A model generated the notes under the pieces. It did not search any database and was not told where the DNA came from. It worked only from the letters and a program-made list of their open reading frames with translations. Below, in pieces: positions 25,031 to 31,685 of a DNA stretch of 64,000 nt (position 1 is the stretch's first letter; every line of letters starts with the position of its first letter). Source of the stretch: Campylobacter ureolyticus ACS-301-V-Sch3b. GTDB taxonomy: Bacteria; Campylobacterota; Campylobacteria; Campylobacterales; Campylobacteraceae. Where the stretch lies: NCBI RefSeq assembly GCF_000413435.1, contig NZ_KE340326.1:737216-801215 (forward strand), given 5' to 3'. A program made the translations under genes and the position numbers.

Positions 25031-26105
25031 CGCAAACCTCCTGTAAATCATTAATATTAGAAATAACTTTAGAAAAGTCTAAAGGACAAGATAAGTAATA
25101 ATCAGCATAATTTACTGATTTCTCATCTTTTAAAAAAATATAACAATCAAAACTAGAAATTAATTCTAAAAAACTATTTAAAGACAAATCTAAACTATAA
25201 TTTCTAAATTTACAAAAATGCGAATAGCAAGTTATCTTTAAATAAGTTCTTTTATCATTGAAAATTGTTGTATTAAGATCTAAATTTAGATCACTATTTT
25301 GAATTAATTGCGGTTCTTTTACACCTTGATTAGTTTGATTAATATCTTTAAATCGTTCATCAGAAATAATAGTTTCTTGTTTAGCTGGTTTAGGTTTTAA
25401 AAACTTATAACCAAAATACGAAATAAAAATAATTAAAAGTAAAAATACAATTTTACCAGTTGCATAGCTTTTATAAATCTTAGTTGAACCGCTATTATAA
25501 AGATTTGAAATTTTAGGATTAAATCTTAAATTTTCTGATTTTATATAATTTTTTTGATAATCTAAATAAGTTGAATAGACTTTATATCTAAAAAGCCTTG
25601 AAAGTATTCTTTTACCACTTGGTTGAGCCATATACATTAATTCTGTATGAACTAAATACTCCCTATTTGTTTGACGGCGAGATTGTAAAAGAAAAACTAC
25701 ATCAATACCAAAATGACCGTGATAACTCAAAAATCTACCTAAAGAATTATTAAATTCTTTTGTAAAAGTATTATAAGCCTCATCTAAAACAATTAAAGTG
25801 TGATGATAGTTTTTATAAATTCCTTTTTCATAGGCAAATTTATCATAATCAACTATATCGCCTAAAAAACCGCTTTCGTGTTGAGAGTTTAAAACACTTT
25901 CTTCAATAGTTGCATTAAAAAAATCAGTTTTATTAAAAGGCTTAACATATCCCTCAAATTCATCAAATTTTAAACCTACAATATTTGTATAAATAAATCT
26001 GTATTTATTTTCTTTTTTCTTAAATTTTAAATATTCCTCATAAATATCATTTACAGCTTTGTAAGTTTTTCCACTTCTTGGCGGTCCTAAAAGTAAAGTT
26101 AACAT
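24990..26105 (-). CDS. zot: Zot-like assembly ATPase (pI), zonula occludens toxin family
   Basis: A 371-aa protein. The Zot/pI ATPase domain fills about residues 1-200, with Walker A GPPRSGKT (7-14) and Walker B LIVLDEA (104-110). A membrane helix at about 219-236 is followed by a 135-residue C-terminal, probably periplasmic, region with four cysteines. In phages pI drives virion extrusion through the secretin. In Vibrio and some Campylobacter the C-terminal part has been linked to tight-junction effects. Its last 41 bases overlap the secretin gene; the start is 2 bases after the pVI-like gene. Confidence 0.9.
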   Translation of the reverse strand: MLTLLLGPPRSGKTYKAVNDIYEEYLKFKKKENKYRFIYTNIVGLKFDEFEGYVKPFNKTDFFNATIEESVLNSQHESGFLGDIVDYDKFAYEKGIYKNYHHTLIVLDEAYNTFTKEFNNSLGRFLSYHGHFGIDVVFLLQSRRQTNREYLVHTELMYMAQPSGKRILSRLFRYKVYSTYLDYQKNYIKSENLRFNPKISNLYNSGSTKIYKSYATGKIVFLLLIIFISYFGYKFLKPKPAKQETIISDERFKDINQTNQGVKEPQLIQNSDLNLDLNTTIFNDKRTYLKITCYSHFCKFRNYSLDLSLNSFLELISSFDCYIFLKDEKSVNYADYYLSCPLDFSKVISNINDLQEVCDENKGSFNTFSFK

Positions 26106-26107
26106 TT

Positions 26108-26551
26108 TTATCTACTCATCAAATTTAATAAGCTTGTAATTATGTCATTGATATTTTTTCTAACATACATAATCACTTTATAAAGCTGTAAAGCAAAATA
26201 TAAACTAAGAATTGACAAAAATAAATTCATAGCATTAGAAAAAGCTAAAGCTAAACCACTTTCATGTAAAAAAGCCATTGTAGAGCTTGTAATAGTATGA
26301 CTTGAAAGACCAGCAAAACTACCACTAGCAGAACTATAATCAAAAGCCTTAGGAAAATATTCTTTTATTAAATTCCAAATTTTCATCATAAACAAAATAG
26401 CATATCCAACAAAAGCGATCATAAAAACAATAAAAGAAGCATAAATAGGAATAATAAAGGCTAAAATTGTAACTTTAATACCTACTTTTTTTACAAGCCA
26501 TTCAATGGCTAAAACTATAAAACCACCAATAGAATTTATTAGCCACTTCAT
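26108..26551 (-). CDS. pVI/Ace-like minor coat or assembly membrane protein
   Basis: A 147-aa hydrophobic protein with about three or four helices (residues 10-30, 32-60, 95-125). It sits between the pIII-like adhesin and Zot, the position of ace in CTXphi and gene VI in Ff phages. The central linker (SSASGSFAGLSSHTITSSTM) is small-residue rich. Function is inferred from position and topology; there is no motif unique to the family that I can point to. It abuts the pIII-like stop codon. Confidence 0.7.
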   Translation of the reverse strand: MKWLINSIGGFIVLAIEWLVKKVGIKVTILAFIIPIYASFIVFMIAFVGYAILFMMKIWNLIKEYFPKAFDYSSASGSFAGLSSHTITSSTMAFLHESGLALAFSNAMNLFLSILSLYFALQLYKVIMYVRKNINDIITSLLNLMSR

Positions 26552-28746
26552 TAAGAATTACCCCCTACCTTAAAAAGATATTTCAAAGAAAACATAATAA
26601 TTTCAAAGCTAAACCAAAATGTAAAAAATATAGTAAGAATTGATTTATAAGGACTTACCAACCTACAAGGATCTATCTCAAAAATATTAGTTTTTCCACT
26701 TCCTGGAGCTGGACCACTAATTTTAAAAGGACATATACCATTAGGAATTTTAGGTTCATCAATACCACCCTTAAAGACATCTAAAGCATTATCAAAATCA
26801 TTCATTAAACTATTGATATCATCTTTTACACCATTTAAAAAATTAAAAGCGTCATTTATTGAAACATCTAAATTAGACATAGCAGTTTTTAAAGCTGAAA
26901 AAGATGTAGCAGTATCAACATTAGGCTTATACTCCCATTGTGCTTTTTGCTCCGCTTTTATATCAGATACATTTTTATTTATATCATCAAGCTTAGAATT
27001 AGTGCGATCTAATTTATTGCTTATATTGTCAAGTTTAGAATTAGTATTAGATAGTTTATTATCAATGTTATCAAGCTTTGAATTAGTGCGATTTATTGCA
27101 TTTTCTAAAGAACTTAAATCTGGATCATTTGCAGGTGCTGGAGTTTGATTATTATTGTTTAAATTAGTGTTACCAGTTGAGGGATCTGTAACCGTACTAG
27201 GCTTATTAATATTATTAACAACTTTTCCACTGTTATCAATAGTTATAATGTAACCAGTATTAAATTTCTTTTTTCCGCTTGGCGTATCATAATCAAAACT
27301 TAGATCTATATCTTGAACTTTTGAACCATTGCTAACATCAGTTTCCTTTATATCAACATTTATAACACTATTATCTGGAGTTGTAATAACGCCTTTATAA
27401 TTAATTTTATTTCCATTTTTAGAGGTTTGTTTTATTACCATAGGTAAATTTTTAGTAGGATTATCTTTCAACATAGAATTTAGATCATAATTTAAATTTA
27501 TTTCTTTATTTACATTTGGCATAGTTATTTCTTTTGTAGGAATAGGTTTACTTAAATCTTTCATTTTTGCGGCAACAAGTTGATTATTTTGCATTTTTGA
27601 AATAGAACCGTCATTAGGAAAATCAAATCTTTTTAAATTAGGTGAAATATCTACAATTTTTTGAGGAGTTTTATCAACTGATGTAGGAATGTCTTTAATT
27701 TTATTTAGATCAGTTTTACCAGTATTTTTAAAAATATGATTTGTAAAAATATCACTATCATTAATAGGCTTTAAATCAAAAATCGGCTCAGGTCCATTTT
27801 TTGTAGCTCTCATATCAACTATTTGAGGGCGAAACTCTAATAAATTTGGATTTGGAGTGTTAGGATTTGGAGATCTAAAAAGACCTTTCATAAAATCAGA
27901 TAAAGCATTCCAGCCATTTTTTATAGCATCAATAGGAAGTGGAAACATAAAACCACTCCAAGAAAACAGATCATTGTCTAACTGCTCTTGTGCTCCAAAA
28001 TGCTTAGATGTTTCATTAGCATAACACCCAGTTGGATATTTTAAACAAGCATTTAATTCAGCACCGTACAAATCGGCACAAGGTCCGTGATATTTCATAC
28101 CTCTTTGCTTACATTCATCTTCATTAATATTAGGATCTGGTAAACATTCTTTAATTGTCCTATGACCCTCGGTTTTCCAATTTCCTTGCCTTTCTTTATA
28201 AATCATAGGTTCAGGACACCATTTAGGGCGTTCTTGCTTACTTTTACAAGTTTTAGAGTATGGATCAAGAAAGAAACCCTCAGGGCAAGGTTCACACTGT
28301 TTAGTTTCAGGATTATAAACTTCATTTTCTTGACAAGGATCAGAAATAGATCCGATTACATAAAATTCATAAGAATAAGCTTTATATCTAGAATCAGGTT
28401 TTCCGCCAGTATTCAAATTTCCTAAAAAAGAAACAATATAATACATTATTGAACCTGATATATAAAAAGAATTTTCATCAAAAGATCTATCATCATCACC
28501 ACAAAGATGAGTATTACTACCATCAAATCCTTGACTAGAAGAATAATAAGTAGCCTTAAACCATTTATCATCTTTAATAAAGATAAAATCTTTACCTGAT
28601 AAATTATATTTTTTATATAATCCTGGATAATCAACTTTTAAAATTTCTACTTTGAGACCAACATTTGAAAACTTTGTGCAATCTGCAAAAAGATTGAAAT
28701 TTAATAATATGAAAAATATAGATATAAATTTAAGTATAGGTTTCAT
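26551..28746 (-). CDS. TspB/pIII-like adsorption protein
   Basis: A 731-aa minor coat protein candidate. The chosen ATG at 28746 overlaps the stop of the preceding 50-aa frame (ATGA) and begins a signal peptide ending NLFADC. An in-frame ATG 17 codons upstream would put charged residues before it. A cysteine-rich segment (CEPCPEGFFLDP, KWCPEP) lies in the N-terminal third. A central run of NSKLDNI-type heptads (about residues 560-615) predicts a coiled coil. A C-terminal membrane helix (SILTIFFTFWFSFEIIMFSL) anchors it. It would bind the host receptor, by analogy with pIII, OrfU and TspB. Confidence 0.8.
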   Translation of the reverse strand: MKPILKFISIFFILLNFNLFADCTKFSNVGLKVEILKVDYPGLYKKYNLSGKDFIFIKDDKWFKATYYSSSQGFDGSNTHLCGDDDRSFDENSFYISGSIMYYIVSFLGNLNTGGKPDSRYKAYSYEFYVIGSISDPCQENEVYNPETKQCEPCPEGFFLDPYSKTCKSKQERPKWCPEPMIYKERQGNWKTEGHRTIKECLPDPNINEDECKQRGMKYHGPCADLYGAELNACLKYPTGCYANETSKHFGAQEQLDNDLFSWSGFMFPLPIDAIKNGWNALSDFMKGLFRSPNPNTPNPNLLEFRPQIVDMRATKNGPEPIFDLKPINDSDIFTNHIFKNTGKTDLNKIKDIPTSVDKTPQKIVDISPNLKRFDFPNDGSISKMQNNQLVAAKMKDLSKPIPTKEITMPNVNKEINLNYDLNSMLKDNPTKNLPMVIKQTSKNGNKINYKGVITTPDNSVINVDIKETDVSNGSKVQDIDLSFDYDTPSGKKKFNTGYIITIDNSGKVVNNINKPSTVTDPSTGNTNLNNNNQTPAPANDPDLSSLENAINRTNSKLDNIDNKLSNTNSKLDNISNKLDRTNSKLDDINKNVSDIKAEQKAQWEYKPNVDTATSFSALKTAMSNLDVSINDAFNFLNGVKDDINSLMNDFDNALDVFKGGIDEPKIPNGICPFKISGPAPGSGKTNIFEIDPCRLVSPYKSILTIFFTFWFSFEIIMFSLKYLFKVGGNS

Positions 28747-28895
28747 TTGTAAAACTTTTCTTTCAACTCTTTTAAAATATGAAAATTTGAAAAACAAGAC
28801 CTAATATCTTTATTTTTTAAAAACAAAATGAGATCTATCAAAAGACAAATTAAAACTATTTTTAAAATAATTAAAATAATCAAAAGTAAAATCAT
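28743..28895 (-). CDS. 50-aa hydrophobic peptide, candidate minor coat protein
   Basis: A short frame with an AAAGGC site eight bases before its ATG. Residues 2-26 form a single strongly hydrophobic helix (ILLLIILIILKIVLICLL), followed by a basic tail. Its TGA overlaps the ATG of the pIII-like gene, a classic coupling arrangement. Ff phages have pVII and pIX, tiny membrane minor coat proteins, in this part of the genome. The role is inferred. Confidence 0.6.
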   Translation of the reverse strand: MILLLIILIILKIVLICLLIDLILFLKNKDIRSCFSNFHILKELKEKFYK

Positions 28896-28927
28896 TTTTC
28901 AGCCTTTCATATTTTTTTAAGAACTGC

Positions 28928-28962
28928 GAAAAGCGACGAAGTAAGGTGAGCTATCGCTTTTC
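28928..28962. other. Stem-loop in the intergenic region of the phage structural genes
   Basis: GAAAAGCGA (28928-28936) and TCGCTTTTC (28954-28962) are exact inverted repeats, extended by GAAC/GTTC after a small bulge. No T-run follows on the minus strand, where the genes lie; a T-run follows on the plus strand. It may be a packaging signal, complementary-strand origin, mRNA-processing hairpin or antisense terminator. Confidence 0.5.
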
Positions 28963-29072
28963 TTGTTCGGTTCATTTTTTTATAGAGTTTTCTAAATCAA
29001 ATATTTTTAACTTGGATAAGATCAATATACGAAAACTCAAAAAAATGAACTTTATTTCTCAAACTAAAACAT

Positions 29073-29183
29073 TTACTTAACAAACGAAAGAACTACTACA
29101 TACATAAAAATAGGAACAAAAAATAAAGCAAAAACACTCATAAAATAGTTAAATACATCATTATTTAAAACATCATAAATCAT
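29073..29183 (-). CDS. 36-aa membrane peptide, candidate pVII/pIX-like minor coat protein
   Basis: A 36-residue frame whose ATG overlaps the stop of the upstream 101-aa gene (ATGA) and has a GGAG site nine bases upstream. After an acidic N-terminus (MIYDVLNNDVF) comes one membrane helix (SVFALFFVPIFMYVVVLSFV) and a final lysine. Size, topology and place match gene VII/IX proteins of Ff phages (about 33 aa). Assignment is by analogy. Confidence 0.65.
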   Translation of the reverse strand: MIYDVLNNDVFNYFMSVFALFFVPIFMYVVVLSFVK

Positions 29184-29485
29184 CTTGTAGCTCCTACGAT
29201 TACTAAACCGATTAAAAAAGAAAAAGCTATTAATATAGCAGTTAAACCCATTAAAAAATTAAATTGATAGTCATAAATACCTAAATTTGGAATATAATTA
29301 TTTTTATTTATATAACAGATGTTATTGTTTGATTCGTATATATAATTTGAGTAAATGTTTTGTAATGAAGCACTAGAAACAGAGGTATTATTATCAAAAC
29401 CAATAAAGTAAACTTTTCCATTTTTGACGTAAAAATCCTTTATACAAATATTTAAATCTGGTATATAAATAGCATTTTCTTTCAC
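29180..29485 (-). CDS. Small phage membrane protein, 101 aa
   Basis: Start chosen at GTG 29485 because an AAAGG site lies eight bases upstream. A longer frame reaching 29602 would run through the coat gene and the hairpin between them. The N-terminal 70 residues look beta-rich (KENAIYIPDLNICIKDFYVKN). The C-terminal 25 residues form a membrane helix (LTAILIAFSFLIGLVIVGA). It is coupled to the next 36-aa frame by ATGA overlap. I do not recognise it; a minor coat or assembly role is likely from context. Confidence 0.65.
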   Translation of the reverse strand: MKENAIYIPDLNICIKDFYVKNGKVYFIGFDNNTSVSSASLQNIYSNYIYESNNNICYINKNNYIPNLGIYDYQFNFLMGLTAILIAFSFLIGLVIVGATR

Positions 29486-29499
29486 AATATAGCCTTTAA

Positions 29500-29517
29500 G
29501 GGAGCAAAAAAGCTCCC
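29500..29517 (-). terminator. Hairpin after the major coat gene
   Basis: GGGAGC and GCTCCC flank a six-base loop that reads TTTTTT on the minus strand, directly after the coat stop codon. There is no T-run beyond the stem, so termination would be partial. In Ff phages a terminator behind gene VIII limits expression of gene III, and this hairpin is placed to do the same or to stabilise coat mRNA. Confidence 0.55.
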
Positions 29518-29522
29518 ATAAA

Positions 29523-29744
29523 TTAAAAGATAAATCTCTTAACTCTACCAGCAACCATAAAAATGAAGCAAACGCCAATAATTCCAGCGAAAACATAATC
29601 AAACATTGCGTAATCTGCTTTTAATGGTTCAGTTGGAATAACAGGAGCATCGGCAGCTGTTAAAAGACTTGCTGTTAATAAGGCAGCACCAGTAGCTGCA
29701 ACTTTAGCTTTTGTAGATTGTAGAAATGATTTAGCTTTATTCAT
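29523..29744 (-). CDS. Major coat protein (pVIII-like)
   Basis: A 73-aa precursor. The leader (about 1-33) has a basic N-terminus (NKAKSFLQSTKAK) and hydrophobic core ending AADA. The predicted mature protein of about 40 residues has an acidic start (PTEPLKADYAMFD), a membrane helix (YVFAGIIGVCFIFMVAG) and a basic tail RVKRFIF, exactly the three-part design of pVIII. A strong AGGAG site precedes the ATG, suiting high expression. Confidence 0.85.
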   Translation of the reverse strand: MNKAKSFLQSTKAKVAATGAALLTASLLTAADAPVIPTEPLKADYAMFDYVFAGIIGVCFIFMVAGRVKRFIF

Positions 29745-29830
29745 TTCATACTCCTTTTTGAGAAATTGAGTTTTTAAAACTCTAAAAAACTTACCAACAA
29801 AAAAAATAATAAACTTTTTAGAATTTATTT

Positions 29831-29873
29831 GCGGGAGAGGGTTTGCTACTCACATTAAGGCATAAGCCCCCGC
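29831..29873 (-). terminator. G+C-rich hairpin after the ssDNA-binding protein gene
   Basis: GCGGG (29831-29835) pairs with CCCGC (29869-29873), with further imperfect pairing inside (GGGTTTGC and GCATAAGCCC). On the minus strand it follows the ssDNA-binding gene and is followed, after about 20 bases, by a T-rich run. It may terminate the early transcript before the coat gene. Confidence 0.5.
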
Positions 29874-29879
29874 GATTTT

Positions 29880-30203
29880 CTACTTAGTTACTTCTTTTGA
29901 AATAAAAGGATTTTTAACAAATACTTGAAAATCCAAACTATCATCTGGGAACATATAAGCGCCCGTCCTGGTGTTTAAAAAACGATATGGAATAGCAACA
30001 TACTTGCCCTTAACAGCATCAAATTTTGGCTTTAAATTTGCGTCAAAAGATATAGTTTCAGTTGATTTAATTAAATAGCCGTCTTGATCTCTACTTTCAA
30101 AAGTAATAGTTACGTCAATTGTGCTAATTGTTTCACCAGACTTTTTGTCAACTCTTGTTAGTGGGCGAACTTCGTCGCAATATCCGATTAAATAAGTGTA
30201 CAT
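29880..30203 (-). CDS. Phage single-stranded DNA-binding protein (pV-like)
   Basis: A 107-aa predicted beta-rich protein with an AAAGGAG site. Strand-like segments such as ISTIDVTITFESRDQDGYLIKS and GKYVAIPYRFLNTRTG suggest an OB-like fold, and it lies just upstream of the coat gene as gene V does in Ff phages. pV coats the ssDNA and switches synthesis from double- to single-stranded. The match is by size, fold pattern and position, so another early phage role is possible. Confidence 0.65.
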   Translation of the reverse strand: MYTYLIGYCDEVRPLTRVDKKSGETISTIDVTITFESRDQDGYLIKSTETISFDANLKPKFDAVKGKYVAIPYRFLNTRTGAYMFPDDSLDFQVFVKNPFISKEVTK

Positions 30204-30230
30204 AGTGTAGCTCCTTTAAAAAAAATAAAT

Positions 30231-30243
30231 TTAAATAGTTTAA
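30231..30243 (+). promoter_or_regulatory. Operator-like site 1, upstream of the ssDNA-binding gene
   Basis: The 13-mer TTAAATAGTTTAA, itself nearly palindromic (arms TTAAA and TTTAA around TAG), lies 28 bases upstream of the ssDNA-binding start. Two more exact copies occur near 30.86 kb. It is probably bound by one of the two HTH proteins encoded to the right. Confidence 0.6.
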
Positions 30244-30272
30244 TGTCATATTTAGGACAAATTATTAAAAAT

Positions 30273-30647
30273 TTAGTCTTCATCATCACAAATAAATTCA
30301 TCATCATCAGAAAAATCAAACTCAGTATCACGAAAAAATTCACGATAAAAATCAAGACCAATTTTTAAATTATCGTCATTAATTTTTTCTATCCATTCAA
30401 CTTTTTCTAAATCTTGAGGTGTATTATGTTTTTCAAAAAATTCATCTTCCATACCTAAAACAGAAAAATGATCATATTCTCTTGCAAAACCTCGCCATTC
30501 TTTAGGTATAGGAATATAATCAGGTGTTATATGTTTAGCGATAATACTTTCATCTGAAATATCTTCATAATCATCAAAAAAATGATGTGCATCAAAATTA
30601 TCTTTATAGTATTCTTTTTCATCATCATCATCAAAATAAAGAGACAT
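30273..30647 (-). CDS. Highly acidic phage protein of unknown function
   Basis: Start chosen at ATG 30647, with AAAGG eight bases upstream; an in-frame ATG at 30704 lacks a site. The 124-aa product has 41 aspartate or glutamate residues against 12 lysine or arginine by my count, with clusters at both ends (YFDDDDEKEYY, SDDDEFICDDED). Such composition is seen in DNA-mimic inhibitors and some antirepressors, but no family is recognised. It is the first minus-strand gene after the phage control region, so it is probably early. Confidence 0.6.
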   Translation of the reverse strand: MSLYFDDDDEKEYYKDNFDAHHFFDDYEDISDESIIAKHITPDYIPIPKEWRGFAREYDHFSVLGMEDEFFEKHNTPQDLEKVEWIEKINDDNLKIGLDFYREFFRDTEFDFSDDDEFICDDED

Positions 30648-30685
30648 ATAACAAACCTTTTTATAAATTTGTGGCTTAGATTTAA

Positions 30686-30782
30686 GGGGCGGAGCTACAG
30701 CCACCCCAGAACAGTTTTACAACTTGCTTAGGTTGTCATCAATTAAGACGAATAATAACTTTTCCTGTTATCTCCCTACATA
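30686..30782. other. Cluster of small inverted repeats in the phage control region
   Basis: GGGGCGG/CCACCCC (30686-30707, one mismatch), CAAC..GTTG around 30720-30736 and ATAAC/GTTAT around 30750-30768 form three short hairpins in a non-coding stretch between the acidic-protein gene and the divergent regulator. They may be part of an origin, a packaging signal or RNA-level control; I cannot tell which. Confidence 0.35.
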
Positions 30783-30852
30783 TCTTTACTTTATGGCGGA
30801 GTGGTCCAAAGTTAAAGTTGATATTTAAGCTTATAAAAGCTAAAATATTTAA

Positions 30853-30865
30853 TTAAACTATTTAA
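30853..30865 (-). promoter_or_regulatory. Operator-like site 2 (inverted copy)
   Basis: TTAAACTATTTAA is the exact reverse complement of the 13-mer at 30231 and 30883. It lies 17 bases from site 3, between the divergent acidic-protein and HTH genes. Confidence 0.6.
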
Positions 30866-30882
30866 TTAAAAAGTCAACTTAC

Positions 30883-30895
30883 TTAAATAGTTTAA
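30883..30895 (+). promoter_or_regulatory. Operator-like site 3
   Basis: A third exact copy of TTAAATAGTTTAA, here extended to the 17-base inverted repeat ACTTAAATAGTTTAAGT (30881-30897). It lies 42 bases upstream of the HTH gene start, a position suited to autoregulation. Confidence 0.62.
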
Positions 30896-30937
30896 GTTAT
30901 TTTACTAAAAAACTAAAAAGAAGTCAAGACTTAAACA

Positions 30938-31189
30938 ATGAATAATAAAGAATTTTGTGAAAAACTGAATATTTCAGAACCAACACTATATAACTGGAAA
31001 AGGGACAAACCACTTTTATATAAAATTGTAATGGAATACAAAAACAATAATTTAGATAAAAATAAAGATTTAAGTGAAATAGATGAATTACTAAAATATT
31101 TTAATGATTTAAGTATTTTAGAAAAAGAATATTATTTATCAGAAATTAAAGCAAAAGTTTTAAAAAGGAAAATAGAAAATAAGGAATAA
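30938..31189 (+). CDS. Helix-turn-helix regulator of the prophage
   Basis: An 83-aa protein with an N-terminal HTH (EFCEKLNISEPTLYNWKRDKP, residues about 5-25) and a lysine- and glutamate-rich helical C-terminus suited to dimerisation. It is transcribed divergently from the acidic-protein gene across a region with two operator-like repeats, so it is the leading candidate for the phage repressor or activator. It resembles the small HTH at 44632-44829 (shared W-x4-KP-x-LY-x-I pattern). No clear Shine-Dalgarno is visible. Confidence 0.72.
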   Translation: MNNKEFCEKLNISEPTLYNWKRDKPLLYKIVMEYKNNNLDKNKDLSEIDELLKYFNDLSILEKEYYLSEIKAKVLKRKIENKE

Positions 31190-31190
31190 A

Positions 31191-31286
31191 ATGTTTTTAA
31201 AACAAAAAACAAAAGGATTAAATAAAATAGCTAGAATTTATGAAACTATAATAATTATCGGAATAATATTATCAATTATGATCTAA
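31191..31286 (+). CDS. Possible 31-aa membrane peptide
   Basis: A short frame starting one base after the HTH stop codon, with an AAGGA site six bases upstream. The second half is a hydrophobic helix (TIIIIGIILSIMI) after a basic stretch (KQKTKGLNKIAR). Such one-helix peptides occur in filamentous phages, but length and A+T content make chance a real alternative. Confidence 0.4.
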   Translation: MFLKQKTKGLNKIARIYETIIIIGIILSIMI

Positions 31287-31308
31287 AATTATATACAATA
31301 AAAAATTA

Positions 31309-31524
31309 TTAATATAAAATATCATCATTAAAAAGTTTTTTTATCTTATCAAATTTTAAAGACTTTTCATAATAATAAAACCAATTTTGAAGCCAAGTAG
31401 GAAAAGGCTTATTTTCTCCATTCCAGCCATTTATAGTATTGTAAGATAAATTTAACAAAATAGACAAATCTTTTTTATTTAATTCTAACTTTTTTAAATA
31501 ATTATTAAAATCTTTTTTAGTCAT
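31309..31524 (-). CDS. Second helix-turn-helix protein of the prophage
   Basis: A 71-aa protein with an HTH (LNKKDLSILLNLSYNTINGWNG, residues about 14-36). It converges on the 30938 regulator. With a small HTH on each strand, the pair could act as a lysogeny switch or as immunity and excision regulators; which binds the 13-bp sites is unknown. An AAAAGG site lies ten bases upstream. Confidence 0.68.
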   Translation of the reverse strand: MTKKDFNNYLKKLELNKKDLSILLNLSYNTINGWNGENKPFPTWLQNWFYYYEKSLKFDKIKKLFNDDILY

Positions 31525-31620
31525 TTTAAAACCTTTTAATTAAAATGCAAAATTATATCATAAAAACATTATTAAATCAAATATAATATCAAAATAACAC
31601 TAGTTTAAGCATATTTTAAG

Positions 31621-31637
31621 TATCAATTTGATATAAT
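31621..31637 (+). promoter_or_regulatory. Extended -10 promoter overlapped by a palindrome, upstream of the cargo gene
   Basis: TGATATAAT (31629-31637) is an extended -10 element. The palindrome TATCAATTTGATA (31621-31633) overlaps it, so a bound protein would block transcription of the gene at 31686. Confidence 0.55.
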
Positions 31638-31685
31638 TATAACATAAAAAGAAGTTAAAAAGACATCTTAAAAAAAGGATAAAAA

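Noticed and set aside
26990..27110. Short repeats that might suggest a CRISPR array
   Set aside because: The repeats are imperfect, in frame, and encode coiled-coil heptads; there are no unique spacers and no cas genes in the window.
26813..27148. Plus-strand open frame of 111 codons within the pIII-like gene
   Set aside because: It mirrors the heptad-repeat region of the adhesin gene on the opposite strand and has no start site of its own.
28747..28797. Upstream in-frame ATG for the pIII-like protein
   Set aside because: It adds basic residues ahead of a well-formed signal peptide, and the ATG at 28746 is coupled by overlap to the preceding stop.
29486..29602. Longer start for the 101-aa phage protein
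   Set aside because: This extension would cover the coat gene 3' end and a hairpin in another frame, and a good ribosome-binding site sits before GTG 29485 instead.
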